Positions 11,266 to 23,317 are shown, counted from the first letter of the stretch. The stretch is 64,000 bases of DNA from Manduca sexta (GCF_014839805.1 NC_051124.1:806001-870000), one strand, 5' to 3'. The notes: generated from the letters alone by a model not told the origin. Translations and numbers: made by a program.

Positions 11266-12559
11266 ATAGTATATGTACGTCAAGCCACAGTGCGGCAACG
11301 TTTTATCTCACGCACTTCGGACATGGCTGCTTCGATGAGTACTTGAGTCGGATAGAACGCAAGGTGTCGACCGTATGCCATCACTCTGACAACTGCCTGT
11401 TGGATACGGCCCAACTTACATCGTAGGGTGTTCCAGCCTGGGACGAGGAGAAGTCGTCGGAGGAGATCTCAGACGCCCCCCTACGGCTGGGCGGTAGTCA
11501 TAAGACAGTTACGAAGGAAAAAGAAAGTATGTACGTCATCTCTAAACTGATTTTTGTAGGGTTATATATATTTATTGCAACTCACTCCATATATTTATTT
11601 TTTTACACTTCATATACAATTACATATCTTATATAGGTGGAGTTATTGCTGTAGGCATCCCTATCAGTCGACCTTAGGATGGATCAGAAATAAATAACGA
11701 ATTATAAATATATTAAATGAAGACATAAAAATATAGTACATAAAATTCATCCTTTATCCATTAATATATCATGAATTAAGGAGGTAACTCTTTAAATCCA
11801 TTCAGCAATAGTTTTCGTAGCCTCTTTTTGAATTCATACTCACAAACCTATACAGTGTGGTTCCTTCTTTTATAGACATGCACCTCATAATTCGAGTTTG
11901 CAGCACTAATACCTCTATCTAACAGTTGTGCACTCATGTAATTCTCGCGTTTAAGTAGACTCATTTTTCTCAATGTCCACTCTAGATAACTTCAGATCAA
12001 TTCCTTATTCGATACTACCCCAGTAAATGTATCTCTTTTAACAAAAATATCACAGCGTGCCTTTGAGCTGCGACATTTCGCTGTCTAGTATACAGTCTCG
12101 CTCCCAATGCGGGCGCGCTAAGTGGGTAAACAGCGCTTGATTTTGTAAAGCGATTTGAATCGAGACACCGAAGCTTACTGGCAAGTGCGAAGAAATCAAT
12201 CGAAGTTCTTGTATCGTCTGATATGAATTATGGAAGAAATTTTTTAGTATTTATATTGTTAAGACTCAGGTGTACCTAGGGAATTATGTAGACTTGGTAT
12301 TTTAAACCTGTAAAACATAATATTCTCTGGTCATCTTAGTTTGGAAGATGACGTAAGAATAATGAATGTATCTATGAATGAAAAAACGATATAATAGCCT
12401 TTTAGACTGCTCCACTGCTGGATACGGTCTTCCTCTACTACTGAGATGCAAAAATTTATAAAAATGTTCAGATGTTTGTTAGAGTCAAATGCCTATAACT
12501 TATTTGTATCGTCTGTACAGATAGACTATGTCCTCATTATAGGTACAGGCTATTTTTTA
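11266..12559. other. unannotated DNA
   Basis: No gene recognised. A 61-codon plus frame (11241-11426) overlaps the end of a repeat and is not supported. Confidence 0.45.
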
Positions 12560-12662
12560 TTCCCTACCACATCGTGAGACAGATGATGCAACGTGAATAG
12601 TGGGAGTCCTTGTTGCACCTCTGCCTCCTCAGGTAGTAAGGCGTAATGTGTGCGTCTCAGAA
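12560..12662 (+). repeat. SINE family A, 3' fragment
   Basis: ACCACATCGTGAGACAG, GTGGGAGTCCTTGTTGC, ACCTCTGCCTCCTC and AAGGCGTAATGTGTG correspond to the 3' part of family A, with the terminal 'ggggataaa' replaced. Confidence 0.6.
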
Positions 12663-13315
12663 ATTACAGTGGAACTTTGTCCCGGGAAATATATTTCACG
12701 CACATAAACCTCAACCCAACAATTTAACAGGAGTTTATTTAAATATCCGCGACCAAATCAATTACGCATAGGTGTTGAAGTTATCGGGCCGATGCACACC
12801 AACGGGAAATACGAAACGGTGCCAAATTAAACGTATTAACAGCATTATCTTCATCCCGTTTCGACATAAAGGGTAAATGTTTTAATGAACCGTTCGTTTT
12901 TATTCGAATAATTCGTTATATTAACTGCTTGGATTAACACTTTGATCGTATGAAAGCGATATTCTGTGCATTGGGCTGCTGAAACTGTAGGATCAAACGC
13001 ATCATTGAGCTACAATTTTGGTATATGAAATTGTTGTGGACACGTAAGATAGGTGTGAGTGACATGGAAGACGGTTTAGGTCTCAGCTAACAATTTTTTT
13101 TATTTATTTATAAAGATACTGACAATAATAATCTAAATTACATTACAGTGGATCTAATGGCTAGTCAGAATCCAAATAGACGTGTATACAACTTATTCAA
13201 ATTAGGTGACACGTACATGTTATTTAGTTACAAATTAATAATAGTAAATATAAAATATGTTGGCTAGTGTAAGGCAGACGATGTGGGAGTTATATTTGAC
13301 TTGGGTTTTTTAATA
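12663..13315. other. unannotated DNA
   Basis: Nothing recognised beyond AT-rich runs near 13090-13120. Confidence 0.45.
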
Positions 13316-13550
13316 CGTGCACGGCAAAGTGACCTTACTGCACCTGATAGTAAGGGGATTGGGGTCCAATAGAATGTAAACTGAAGAGAGATTACCCCTC
13401 GGCAGTCGACATAAGCATGTCGGCCTGTTGGAACCGGATATACACAGGCTCACAATGCGACGCACTTACGTGAGCCACTGTGGCGGGTTTTAACACCTTG
13501 TGTATGTTCGTCGCTATCCGGGCGGATATAAAATATATCCTACCACCAGC
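13316..13550 (-). repeat. SINE-like family E
   Basis: The minus strand begins GCTGGTGGTAGGATAT, continues through 'ttttatatccgcccggatag', CACAAGGTG and GTGTATATCCGGTTCC, and ends with the CAGGTGCAGTAAGGTC segment. The order matches 59899-60142 throughout. Confidence 0.8.
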
Positions 13551-13572
13551 AAAATTAACTATCTCTTATAAG

Positions 13573-13745
13573 CTGAAGGCCTTATTCTCTAGCAACTTTG
13601 GAAGTGCGTATCAAGTACATAACGCGCCGCGTCGCGTTTAAGACAATAGTAATTTGTATACTGAATAATATTCCACACAAATTTAACAACGATAACGTCA
13701 TACAACCGCTTTACCATTATACATTGTTATAGAGAATAAAGCCCG
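13573..13745. mobile_element. hAT-type MITE, second copy
   Basis: GAAGGCCTTATTCTCTA at the left and TAGAGAATAAAGCCC at the right are inverted partners. The left end is close to the MITE at 5948-6130, and interior words such as GTGCGTATCAAGTAC / CTGCGTAACAAGCAC are also shared. The terminal CAG is degraded. Confidence 0.6.
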
Positions 13746-14829
13746 CAATGTGTTAAACTTAGCTCCTAGAGCTGAGATATTTTTACGTACTTGTGTGCAG
13801 CAAAGCACGCAGCATGCTGTCTTATTATTTGTATTATCAATTTATTTATACGGTATTATAGATGTAGTTATCTCATCTTCCAAGCTAAACTAACTTAGCT
13901 GAGTTTTTGTTCTGCAGTCGGCATAAAACTATTAATAATTAATTTCTGATACTCTGCCGCGTATTATATCTTTGCCTATATATATATCTTAATATTCAGA
14001 GTATCTTTCTCATCAAATTTAGTACTAAACTTTGCCAAGAACATTCAGTTTCAAAATAGTTCCAGTAGTAAATAGCAGTCATTATCCATATTAATTGTTC
14101 GGGACCGGGTCAATTGACAAACCTGACCGCGATGACCTCTAAGTGGTGAATATAACCGCATTAATAAGACTTAACGTTGTGGAAAGATGAATATCAGCGT
14201 CCGACTCCTTTGGATTATATTAGTGTTTTGTGCCTGTATAACAAACTTATAGACCGCTTTGTTGGTGTCGTTGTATTGCGGTACGATTGCTTTGTAATGG
14301 TCTTTTAATCTGTTACTTTAACAATTTAAAATACTTAAAAAAATACAGAGTACGTAAAAATTATAGACTAGACAAGAGATCCAAAGCAAGCTACACGTAC
14401 ATAGATGAAATACAGACTGCTACCTCTGAGAATCCAGAGGGATAAAAAGCCTGAATGCTTGGGACGGCTTTAGGGCTGTCATAATAATGTTGAAGGTATA
14501 TTATTGATTCAAGTGTTGAATAAAGTAAAGCTGGATTTTTCTGCTTAGGTTCATGGTATTTTACGCGAGCGGAGTTGCGTGCAAAAAACACAATTTTGCC
14601 GATGTCTACCAGTTACTTTATATATATTGAAAATAAACCTATATAATATATGGATCTTTATCAGAGTAACAGGAGCCAATAAAACAGATTTTATTTTTTT
14701 TTACTGTCTGTATGTTTATACTTGCATCACGCAAAAACATGGCATGGAATTGAATGCAGTTTTCATCGAAGTATTGCTAGAAGTACAATTTCAAATATAA
14801 TTATACACTATTTTATCTCGGAAAAAACT
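13746..14829. other. unannotated AT-rich DNA
   Basis: No gene recognised. Frames at 14391-14591 (minus) and 14579-14800 (plus) lack any domain. Confidence 0.45.
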
Positions 14830-14868
14830 ATAACACGCGGGCGGAACCGGGACCAAAAGCTAGTACTT
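14830..14868 (+). mobile_element. Helitron 3' terminus
   Basis: CACGCGGGCGGAACCGGG followed by ACCAAAAGCTAG and then T is the hairpin plus CTAG|T end of the Helitrons at 29707 and 51087. The rest of the element is not recognisable. Confidence 0.6.
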
Positions 14869-15776
14869 TGTAACTAATAACATTATCAACTTGACATAGA
14901 TTCTACACACGGATTTCCACGTTCAGCTCGGGAGACTGCCCTTCAAATGATATCCTTCACCCCATGTCTCTCTAATTGGATGAACGTCAATGTCAAACTG
15001 GCACGCTCGGCCCCACTCAACTTAATAAAAAGCTACCCACAATTTACAATAGATGGCACTATTTGCAAATTCAATTGTGCCCGTATTCAGACCACTGTGA
15101 AATATAATCAGAGAAGATTTATATTTAGTACTGAAATTAGAAAGGACGTTGTTACTCGAGTTTTAAAATTTTTATACTATTAATCATGTAGTCAATAGTT
15201 AAATAAGTTATTAATAATGAAGTTACTATAATATTACTTCGCACTTGAGTATGGAAGAATGTTATTTCGTAATAAAGATCTTACTGTATTTTCCCAAAAT
15301 ATAAATTTAGATAACTTTTAATCCAGAATTGACTGGATGATTTGCAGAGGCTTATAATTCAAAGTTTCGGATGAAATTTAATTTTAATATACCTACAACA
15401 TATAATATATTAAAAATATCAAGACTTCTGCATGCATTGTAACAATTAATTGCATCATTACTGTTTAGATTGTCATCAGGCGACTTAGTCGTCTCGTTAT
15501 ACGATTGTAAAAAAAACAATAAACACCAACGAAGCTCGTTGGATAGTTGACTGAATTGGCAAAGGAATTGCAAATAGAAAAATTCTTGATCATTTCAAAA
15601 CGGAGCAATATTGTACTCATTTTTTACAATTTGTTGTCGCAATCAAAATTTACAGAAGAATAGATCGGCAGTTGATATTTAACCTTTCTTCTGTATCACA
15701 ATGAATTGTTCCATATTTTAATACAAACATTTTAAGAATCTACTGTATAACGAAAAACTTACGTCCAAATAATTAG
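14869..15776. other. unannotated AT-rich DNA
   Basis: A 78-codon plus frame (14947-15183) and a 73-codon minus frame (15352-15573) were considered. Neither has a recognisable domain. Confidence 0.45.
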
Positions 15777-16020
15777 CTGATGGTAGGATATATTTTATAT
15801 CCTTGGGATAGCGATTCTCGTACACAAGGTGCTAAAACCCGCCATAGTGGCACACGTTAATGTGTCGCGTTCCGGGATCACCCTGTGTATACTCGGATCC
15901 AACAGGCCGGTATAATTGTGTCGACTGCCGAGGGTTATCTCTCGTTAGTCGACATTCTATTGGATCCCACTTACTTACCATCAGGTACAGTGGGGTAACT
16001 TTGTGCACATATAAAAAAAA
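15777..16020 (+). repeat. SINE-like family E
   Basis: It starts GCTGATGGTAGGATAT and carries TACACAAGGTGC, ATGTGTCGCGTTCC, GTCGACATTCTATTGG and CATCAGGTACAGTGG, ending in an A-rich tail at 16011. The minus-strand 78-codon frame here is inside the repeat. Confidence 0.8.
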
Positions 16021-16564
16021 ATAAGTCGCACGCTTAGTCGTACAATCATTAAGATAGACTTGCATCATTATCCCAGCGCTTTTTACGATCCAACCTTTGA
16101 CATAACATTAAGATGAAAGTGTATTCATTATTAGGGTTATTAGTTTTTTGGCGTGGTAAAAAAGATAACTTCAACAAATTTATAAAATTTTAATGATAAA
16201 CTTCCTACAATAACCATACTGTAACAATGAATCGGTCCCTTACTGAACTTCAATATTAACTACAAATATACCGCTAATGAAAAACGGTCCCGGTAGAAAC
16301 TTAAACAGACCAATTCTCATAACACTATTCGGTAATGACTACAAAATTTTGTTAAATCGCTCCCTCTCAACCAATAAGCAAATGCCTTACGTAAAGGTTA
16401 GTTCACATGTATTTTTAAAACGATAAATATATCGGATACTATGTGGCTGGTCTCGTGTGAGAGTTGTTCGGGTAAGTGCTACAGGTTTATCTGTTTCTAT
16501 CAACAAACGGCAGCGTAAAAGCTCTTTATTCCACATTGTTAAGGATATAGCAGGCTTTGTAATG

Positions 16565-16695
16565 ATTGCCTCGGCGGCGTAGTTGTTCTGCATGCGCGGT
16601 ACGACAGCCCTCTTTAAGGTCCCGGGTTCGAATCCCGGGTCGGGGAAAACTTGATATTTAGGTTTTTTGCTTAGTATCACGGAGTCTGGATAAAA
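16565..16695 (+). repeat. SINE family A, tRNA-like 5' half
   Basis: The head TTGCCTCGGCGGCGTAG contains an A-box-like stretch, and the B box is perfect: GGTTCGAATCC inside the palindromic CCCGGGTTCGAATCCCGGG. The copy runs on to 'gagtctgg'-like sequence and stops, so the 3' half is lost. It is tRNA-related in origin but does not fold as a complete tRNA. The 97-codon minus frame is a by-product. Confidence 0.75.
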
Positions 16696-16750
16696 AGTAC
16701 CTTATAACACTTAGGAGTAATGAAGCTTCTTATTATTGGCAAAAAATCAA

Positions 16751-16828
16751 TACCGGTTTAATTGTTCCTGGGATTAGCGCGTTCAAACAAACAATCTCTT
16801 CAACTTGATAATGTTAGTATAAATGTCG
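16751..16828 (-). mobile_element. Helitron 5' terminus
   Basis: GTTCCTGGGATTAGCGCG, TTCAAACAAACAATC and TTCAACTTGATAATGTTAG reproduce, in reverse, the 5' end of the 1-kb Helitrons ('tatactattatataaagctg...gtttgaacgcgctaatctcagg'). No 3' end is attached. Confidence 0.6.
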
Positions 16829-16857
16829 GCATGATTGAGAAGCAATTTTTTTTTTAA

Positions 16858-16975
16858 GAAGGAGAAGTAAGTCGTGGCTGCGCAATATACGGGAGTGGAC
16901 TGGAAAAAAACGGTTGAAGAACTGTTCCAGCTAGCCAAGGAAAGGTTCAAGGAACTGGCTACAAATCTTCAGTAA
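16858..16975 (+). pseudogene. LINE reverse-transcriptase C-terminal relic
   Basis: Translation gives RRSKSWLRNIREWTGK, then, after a one-base loss in a run of seven A's (16904-16910), TVEELFQLAKERFKELATN and LQ before TAA at 16973-16975. The W-x5-REWTG start, the amphipathic helix and the 'ANLQ-stop'-like end resemble the C-terminal tail of insect endonuclease/reverse-transcriptase LINEs, possibly RTE-like. Only about 40 residues survive and the frame is broken, so it cannot encode a working protein. It lies just downstream of a Helitron 5' end. Clade assignment is from memory of the family and is uncertain. Confidence 0.55.
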
Positions 16976-19051
16976 TGGAGAGTCACCTGAAAAAGAATAT
17001 CGAAAAAATACTGTTTCGCACTGTGAACAAGCCCTTACAGGAAGCGGTTAGAACACTCCCGAATTACGTACTTCGATAATGTTCCAAGTTCGGTCGTGAC
17101 AGCTTATTTTACTTTTAATTTATGTTTTTTATCTTTCCTGCCTCCCGCAAGTCCCTTTAAGCGAGTTTAAAAATAACTGTAAAGTTTTATCTACGTTAAC
17201 TGAGTGTTGGCTGTCTAAGGGTTTAAATGGGTTGTGAAGTTACTGGATGTATTTAGGACCAGAACTGGGTTTAGGTACCAGGCGTCTTTTTCATGTGGCG
17301 GTTTTAGTTATCAGGTAACTCTCTCAGGTAAATTCGGTGCCGTTTAAAATAAACTCTTTTGACAAGAGCTCAAGAACTAAAGTCCAATAATCTAAAGAGT
17401 AGACAATGTTTAGAACGATTACTCTAAAATAATATTTTAACATTCCTTATCAATAAATGATTTTAATCTGTTAATGAGTTCTTGGAATCCAAAAGTACCT
17501 ACAATTCTTACAAGTATTAGAATTTCATTTACTCATTGACGTATATTTACATTATATATTTGTTTGTTTATTATAATTTATTGATTTATTATTTAATTCA
17601 AACAATGATTGTATACATTTCTTATAAGTAAAATGTAGCGAGGTAAATGTAATTATGTCATCAATCGTGAAATATCTACATTTACAAATTGATGATTTGA
17701 TTTGAACATAATCCCTATTGAAATATAATTTTCCACACATAGGGATTACATTCCTATGTGGGCCAAATTTAAAATCTGTTCAGAAATATGTTGACTTCTT
17801 ACTAATATATAATATACACAAACATGCGAATTAATTATATTAGTGGGATTATACACATTTTTGGTAAACATTATTTAATAATTTTCCGTACTAAATACAA
17901 CACAAATTAATGACTCATTGCAAATTTGGCCGAGCGGGAAAATTGGCAGAACGTATGAGTTAGAGGCGAATTAAAGAGCTTTTAATTATAATTCGAGTAA
18001 AAAAGGAATTAAGCACTAGCAAGCTTTCACTGTACGCTTAGTGTACAGTAGGGTAATATCAACTAGACCATAAATCGCTTCGTTGGCATAGTGTCATGTA
18101 TAGGGATTGACATACGTATGAAATTGGATTTGTAAGTCGGCAAAATTATCAACTATATAAAACTATTTAGATTTATACTGTAGTTTTTCCAATTCCAAAA
18201 GCGCGCGCCTAGTGTGTAAAAATTTGTGTTTTAAATAATGTGTAAAATTTATTACTTGATTATTTTTCGCAGTGCAAAACAAATACTTTTAAATGACTAT
18301 TTTGTAATCGTGGAATATATACCAACGCACACACAATATGCACATGATTAAAATATAACCAAAGGCCACGTCCAATCATTAAATAGTGTATCTATACAAA
18401 GAATAGTCTCACTAATTTTGCCGTGGCAATCGAGAGGGCAGTAAGTCAAAGGTATCCAATTTTTTTATTACTGATTTAGAATGTACGTTAAACGAACTTT
18501 CTTCCTATCTAGGTTTCATACATCTATGTTTATTAGAAATACATTTTCGATTACCAGGGCAGAATTATGACAAAATAATTCACATGCACTCGACATACTG
18601 GTTGTTTAATAGTCTGTGTTGTGCATAGTAAGGACCTCAGATATAGGCGCTTGTTCTGACAAAGAGCGGTACGTTCCGAGTTGTTTAATTAGTCATGAAA
18701 TTTCATTTGCTGCTAGATAAAATAGAATTCGTCGACGCGCCATGTTTCCTAAATTTAACTTGAACTTATAACGAAAGCCCCAGCACTGAAAATACGTATT
18801 GTGAGTTCATAAAGGATTTAAATTGGATTACTAAAAATGTTTAGGATTTTATAACAATATTTCTTTAGAGTCGATACTGATAAAGTATAGTAACTATTAT
18901 TTCATACTACCAGTGCGTTTATCTGCCCCCAAACAGCAGCTTGCTAGGGTTTTAATTATGATTTCATATATAGACTAAAAGTCTCAAGACAAGAAGCGTA
19001 GTACAGAACTCTTTAATTCATACTTATGGGTAAATCATTAATTGCTTCTGT
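16976..19051. other. unannotated DNA
   Basis: No gene recognised in about 2 kb. A tRNA-like word, TTGGCCGAGCGG at about 17937, has no matching B box. A small hairpin ACTGTAC/GTACAGT lies near 18030-18050. Confidence 0.45.
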
Positions 19052-19345
19052 GACGAGAATGACGAGACGAGGTTGCCGTTCGCCTGATAGTGAGCGATAC
19101 GACCGCCCATAAACAGTAGAAACACCATCCAACACCTTAAATGACAAAGTATCGTTCGGTGTTCCACTGCGCTCGCCATCCTGAGACATGAGATGTTAAG
19201 TCTTATTATGTCCAGTAGTTACACAGGCCACAATGTCCTTCAAACCGGATCACAACAGTGACTATATATTGCTGATTGGCGGCAGAAATAGAAATTGCGC
19301 TGGTATCTTCCCAGGCGGACCCACATATGAGAGACCTACCACCAA
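19052..19345 (+). mobile_element. SINE family D, near full length
   Basis: GAATGACGAGACGAGG, TTGCCGTTCGCCTGATAG, CGATACGACCGCCC, TTCCACTGCGCTCGCC, ACATGAGATGTTAAG, CACAATGTCCTTCAAACC, TTGGCGGCAGAAATAG and GAGACCTACCACCA follow in order, as in the copy at 52805-53100. A 142-codon frame starting at 19233 runs out of the SINE into flanking DNA and is not a gene. Confidence 0.8.
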
Positions 19346-19751
19346 TAATGCAAATGCATCACTAATGTACATGCAAAATAACGGCAAACATATCAAAATA
19401 CTCCAAACAATTACCTTTAAAACATCACAACAAGCAATTAGTATCCAAAAAGGCATAAAACAATCACAATTGTCTAACACAACGCCCACTTTTGGCGCAA
19501 TTGACGCGATAAATAAAAACGCTCTCGATTGGCGACCCTCGTCGTCTACGCCGGAAGTCGCGCCTGCCTGCCACGCAGTGAATCATGACGCAGTATTATC
19601 ACTCGCAAGAACTTGGAAAATTTCATATATACCTTCTTATTTACTTTTAGTAATGATCTAAGAAATTGTACAGAACTAAGATGTTTTAATGTGGGCAAGT
19701 CATTGTATACCTCAAATATACCGTTTTAGTGTTACTATTATTAAGAAATAA

Positions 19752-20125
19752 TTAACTGCCTGAGTGGCGTAGTTGTAATGCGTACGCGTTACTGGTATAA
19801 TTAACGCACTGAGAGTTTGAATCCCGTGTCGACCCAAAAATAAATGTGACTGATTTTTTTCATCTTAAAAATTACTCATTTGGAATCAGGAAGTTGAGGG
19901 TATGATATTTCCGTGCCACGGATAACTTGTAAAGCCTTTGGTCCTACGTGTGAACTCCTTCCGGTCATGTCAGATTGCCGTCTCGGCGGACTATGGGAGT
20001 GAAGAAAAAGATAGTGCATCTGTGTATTTCGCACACACGTGTATGCTATATCTCCTGCGTACCTGGCTAATCTCCGTCGACATTTGGCGCCGTGACCATA
20101 ATTCGGCTAGGAGGAATTCAATCAT
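19752..20125 (+). mobile_element. SINE family B
   Basis: The tRNA-like head CTGCCTGAGTGGCGTAG with GAGTTTGAATCCCG as B box is followed by a body unlike family A: CTCATTTGGAATCAGG, CCTTTGGTCCTACGTG and GATTGCCGTCTCGGCGG, ACTATGGGAGTGAA. The same order is present in reverse at 55165-55528. Confidence 0.75.
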
Positions 20126-20359
20126 TATTAAGTATAGACAGTTATAGTTTAAAAAGCACTGGAATGAGGCGTATCTATTCATCTACAATACCGCGTTGCA
20201 CAATATACCTATATAACATATCATCAAATAATTGAAACAACGATCTAACTTAAATAAGTGTGTCGACGTCACAAACTTCAATTTTTTTCTCTTATCCCAA
20301 GTCTTCCATTTGAACTACTATCTTACCCGGCCTGTGATACTCCCTCCCTGAGCGCTACA

Positions 20360-20420
20360 CAGCTATGTAGAACCGCACTCTCGTATTCTGTCGAGTGCAT
20401 TACCGTCTGAGCTATGCCGG
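20360..20420 (-). repeat. tRNA-like SINE head or tRNA relic
   Basis: The minus strand reads GGCATAGCTCAGACGGTA, a good A box, then GTGCGGTTCTACATAGC where a B box (GGTTCGANTCC) would be; the B box fits at only about half its positions. No full cloverleaf can be drawn, so a working tRNA is unlikely. Confidence 0.4.
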
Positions 20421-20699
20421 GGAGTGCATTATGCACTAGTACCAATCCACACTGTCTTATCATCCTTATTGGTATTTCTATTGGCTTTATCATAACTGAA
20501 TGTAGAACAACTCGGTTGATACAGATTTGAGTTTTGTATGACTCAGATGAGGGTCAGACGATCCTCTAACAGATCAATGTTATTTTAATTTGGATGGTAG
20601 AGGGTATCTTATTGCATAAGGAAGCAGATCAACATATCTGTCATTGAGATGTACAATCCATCGACGTTGTATTATTCAAATACATACATTGCAAAGAGA

Positions 20700-20815
20700 T
20701 AGGCACTCTCCATATCACATCATGGGACGGAACATATTTGGCGAAAAGTTAGTTCCCTAGTGGAACCACTGGTTACCTCTTTGGGTTAAAAATGTGATAT
20801 GTGCATATGCTACAA
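20700..20815 (+). repeat. SINE family A, 3' fragment
   Basis: TATCACATCATGGGACGG, AACATATTTGGCGAAAAG and CTCTTTGGGTTAAAAATG, TGATATGTGC match the 3' half of the family A copy at 54375-54625. Confidence 0.65.
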
Positions 20816-20935
20816 AGAGATAAAGAGTTGTTTAAAATTAATTTCTGAAACTTCTGAAACCATTCCTGTAATTTTTCACTTACTTATGATATACTTGATA
20901 ACATTGTTTATGTTTTGTTCTAGCCAATTTTATTC

Positions 20936-20982
20936 CGGAAAAGATTTTCATTCAGGAGGTGCCGCGAGCAATAGCTAGTTCC
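20936..20982 (+). mobile_element. Helitron 3' terminus
   Basis: GGTGCCGCGAGCAATAGCTAG followed by T (split: GGTGCCGCGAGC, AATAGCTAGT) is a decayed copy of the hairpin and CTAG|T end. The hairpin 5' arm is degenerate. Confidence 0.5.
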
Positions 20983-21289
20983 TGGTAATTTTATATTGTG
21001 TCATCCGACGGTAAATATTTTGTTGAAAATCTCAGCTTGGAACAAGTCAGCGTTTTGTATTACGTCGTAAAAGTCGTAATTACGCGAGCCTGCGGAATTG
21101 CTTCTCGGAATATCAAGACGGAAGATTAAATATTAGGACCACGCTTTTACGATAATTTTATGTTTTAACCACTATCATTCTTAAAATTATTTTTTATACT
21201 AATTAGAAACTACGGAAGTCGTCGACGTAGCGGTTTAGTTAGCTGAAGTGACAGCGGGCGGGGCATATTCAATTAGCATTATCAATTAG

Positions 21290-21600
21290 AAATGCTTTCT
21301 AGAACCACGCGTGCTGGCTTGCGGAACCACAGATTGGTGATTGGATTCTCATGTCTTCCATCTCGGCGCGAACCTAAAGGTTCGGAAACTCATATCTGTG
21401 CCTCCATCAAGCTGTGGAATGGTTTGCCAGCATACGTGTCCCCCCTCCCCCCGCCCTTCCTATAACATGGCATGACTGAGCCGACCGTCCAGAGATGGTT
21501 GTATCTTTGGCTGGTCAGCACTTTCTATGAGCTTTACTTCGCTTAACATCAGGTGTGTGGAGGCCACTTTACCAAGCCCCATTAAAAGCCTCATTGGTCG
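21290..21600 (+). pseudogene. LINE reverse-transcriptase C-terminal relic (CR1/Jockey-like)
   Basis: One frame reads ...ETHICASIKLWNGLPAYVS (the KLWNGLP motif starts at 21409), a hallmark of the C-terminus of many insect LINE polymerases ('aaklWNeLP'). Downstream, GTCAGCACTTTCTATGAGC and ACATCAGGTGTGTGGAGG look like the LINE 3' end, where 'catcaggtgag' is typical. Stops interrupt the frame before and after. It is a short, 5'-truncated, dead copy on the plus strand. Confidence 0.6.
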
Positions 21601-22257
21601 ATCAGACGTGTAAGTGCTATAAGAATTTGTCAGATATTGTGCTAGTCTTTCCTTTTATGTCCTTATGAGATGGAAATAACCGCGTCGAGTTGTGGTAGGT
21701 ATTATACTGATCACTCTATAGGAACAAAGGCATGATCTTTTTTTTTAATATAAATTAATTTAATAGGACTAAAAAGAACATACCCTTATCTGGTAACCTA
21801 TCTGCAAACTCTTACCTCGGTATTACAACTAGAATCTCGTTCGCTGCCAACATAAAGTAATTTTCTTTAGAAATTTATACTACAGTATACATAAAATTTA
21901 ACATCCCCACACGAGAATTAAGTCTTGTTAGGAACTAAGTGCAGCTGTACAGTTTGTATCAATTTTACATACGTATGCTGGGACGGTAGACGGCAGAGAC
22001 TGCGTCTTAAGTGTTAATATCCGGTATGGAATGGTCGAGGAGTGCGCTGGACTGGAAACGTGGAGTCGATGCGTCTGCGTTTGGCATTTCTTTAAGAAGT
22101 AGGTATAGATATTTTAATTTAAAAACTATTTTGAAGTCTGATAGAAATGTCTGGATTCTTTATGTCTGGCGGGAAGGAAATATTATACTTGGAGATTCTA
22201 TTTTTATATACGAAATTTATTGGTGGCAGGTCTCACATATGTAAGAGTACGTCTGGG

Positions 22258-22510
22258 TTGGTGCATGGTAATGTCTATTTCTGCCGCTAAACAGTAGTGT
22301 GTAATCACTATTGTGTTCCGGTTTGAAGGAAATTGTAGCCAGTGTAACTACTGCACATGATAAGACTTAATATGTCTTGTCTCAGGATGGCGCAGTGGAA
22401 TACCAAACAATACTTTCTAATTCAAGGTGTTGGATGGTGTTTCTTCTATTTATAGGCGGTCGTATCGCTTACCATCAGGCGAACGGTAAGCTCGTCTAGT
22501 CATTCAAAGC
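22258..22510 (-). mobile_element. SINE family D, reverse orientation
   Basis: CTATTTCTGCCGCTAAAC, GTGTTCCGGTTTGAAGG, CTCAGGATGGCGCAGTGG, AGGCGGTCGTATCGCTTACC and ATCAGGCGAACGGTAAGC are the reverse complement of the family D order. The far 3' end is truncated. Confidence 0.75.
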
Positions 22511-22544
22511 ATGACTTATTTATTTTTATTTGTTGGCAATCTTA

Positions 22545-22880
22545 CATACATACATACATACATACACAGTATCACGTCTCTATCCCATAGGGGTAGGCAG
22601 AGACTATGGATTGCCACTTTGCACGATTCTGGCATACTTCTCGCGCTTCCTCCACCTTCATTAATCTTTTCATGCATTCCCGCCAGTTCCAGGTACTTTT
22701 GACCTGGCCTTTACTGAAAATGTCAGATATCTGATATTTGAAGTTTCGGTGCGGTCGACCCCTACCGGCTTTTCCATCCACATTCGCCTTATAAACCCTC
22801 TTTGTCAGTTTCTTATCATCCAACCTCTCCAAATGCCCAAACCACTATAGCATACTCTTCGTTGGCGATCTTACGCCAAG
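22545..22880 (-). pseudogene. LINE polymerase C-terminal tail with (TGTA)n end
   Basis: An 86-codon frame on the minus strand (22572-22832) reads MERLDDKKLTKRVYKANVDG, then a basic GRGRPHR motif, then KGQVKSTWNWRECMKRLM, VEEAREVCQNRAKWQSI and a stop. This is the pattern of the tail that follows the polymerase domain in many insect LINEs ('h.eRm...r..kk...g...GrRprG..k..W.d.......W...A.dR..Wr.'). The element ends in ACATACATACAT repeats (22549-22567), a simple-repeat 3' tail. All upstream polymerase sequence is missing, so this is a 5'-truncated copy. The starting Met is internal to the original protein, not a true start. Confidence 0.7.
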
Positions 22881-23317
22881 ATAATCCTAAATAATTTATT
22901 TTACTTCGCCAAATTTTCAGCGGCCTATCGAATCAGACTTGTTACTGATTTTCATATCTGCCTATATTAGTCAATGTTTTTAAAAGCATTCCCAACACAA
23001 GCACTAAATTCTATTCTGGAAAAAGGAAATAAAAAAACATTGAAACGATTCTATGTAAACAAACACACAATGCAGCAGTTTGTACGCTCTCAAACAATTT
23101 ACAAAGCGTCCGATTCGAAACAAGCCAATTCGGGAATACCCATTTACCAGCATCAAAGGTTCTTTATAATGCCACTTATTTTTAAATTCGGCTTGCGCTC
23201 GGTTTTGGAGTACAAAGTGCAATGCTTACAGAATAGGACTGGACCATTTTACTAAAGGATTTTTTGAAAATACACCAAAGACGTGCATTCTCTGTGCAGA
23301 GATTTTAAAGCTAATAT
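22881..23317. other. unannotated DNA
   Basis: A 93-codon plus frame (22974-23255) and its antisense shadow (23004-23222) have no recognisable domain. A run of A-rich codons explains the lack of stops. Confidence 0.4.

Noticed and set aside
16625..16640. functional tRNA gene from the perfect B box
   Set aside because: The 5' part does not pair into an acceptor stem and the sequence continues into a SINE body shared by several copies.
16387..16680. 97-codon minus-strand frame containing PGFEPGT
   Set aside because: This is the antisense reading of a SINE B box (GGTTCGAATCCCGGG), a well-known source of false predicted peptides.
17937..17990. tRNA gene suggested by TTGGCCGAGCGG
   Set aside because: The A-box-like word has no B box (GGTTCGANTCC) downstream and no acceptor stem could be drawn.
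19233..19661. 142-codon plus-strand open frame
   Set aside because: It begins inside the 3' part of a family D SINE and runs into flanking DNA. No domain, and the antisense frame is also open.
22974..23255. 93-codon plus-strand frame
   Set aside because: No domain; the antisense strand is open over the same span, as expected for an AT-rich stretch lacking stops by chance.
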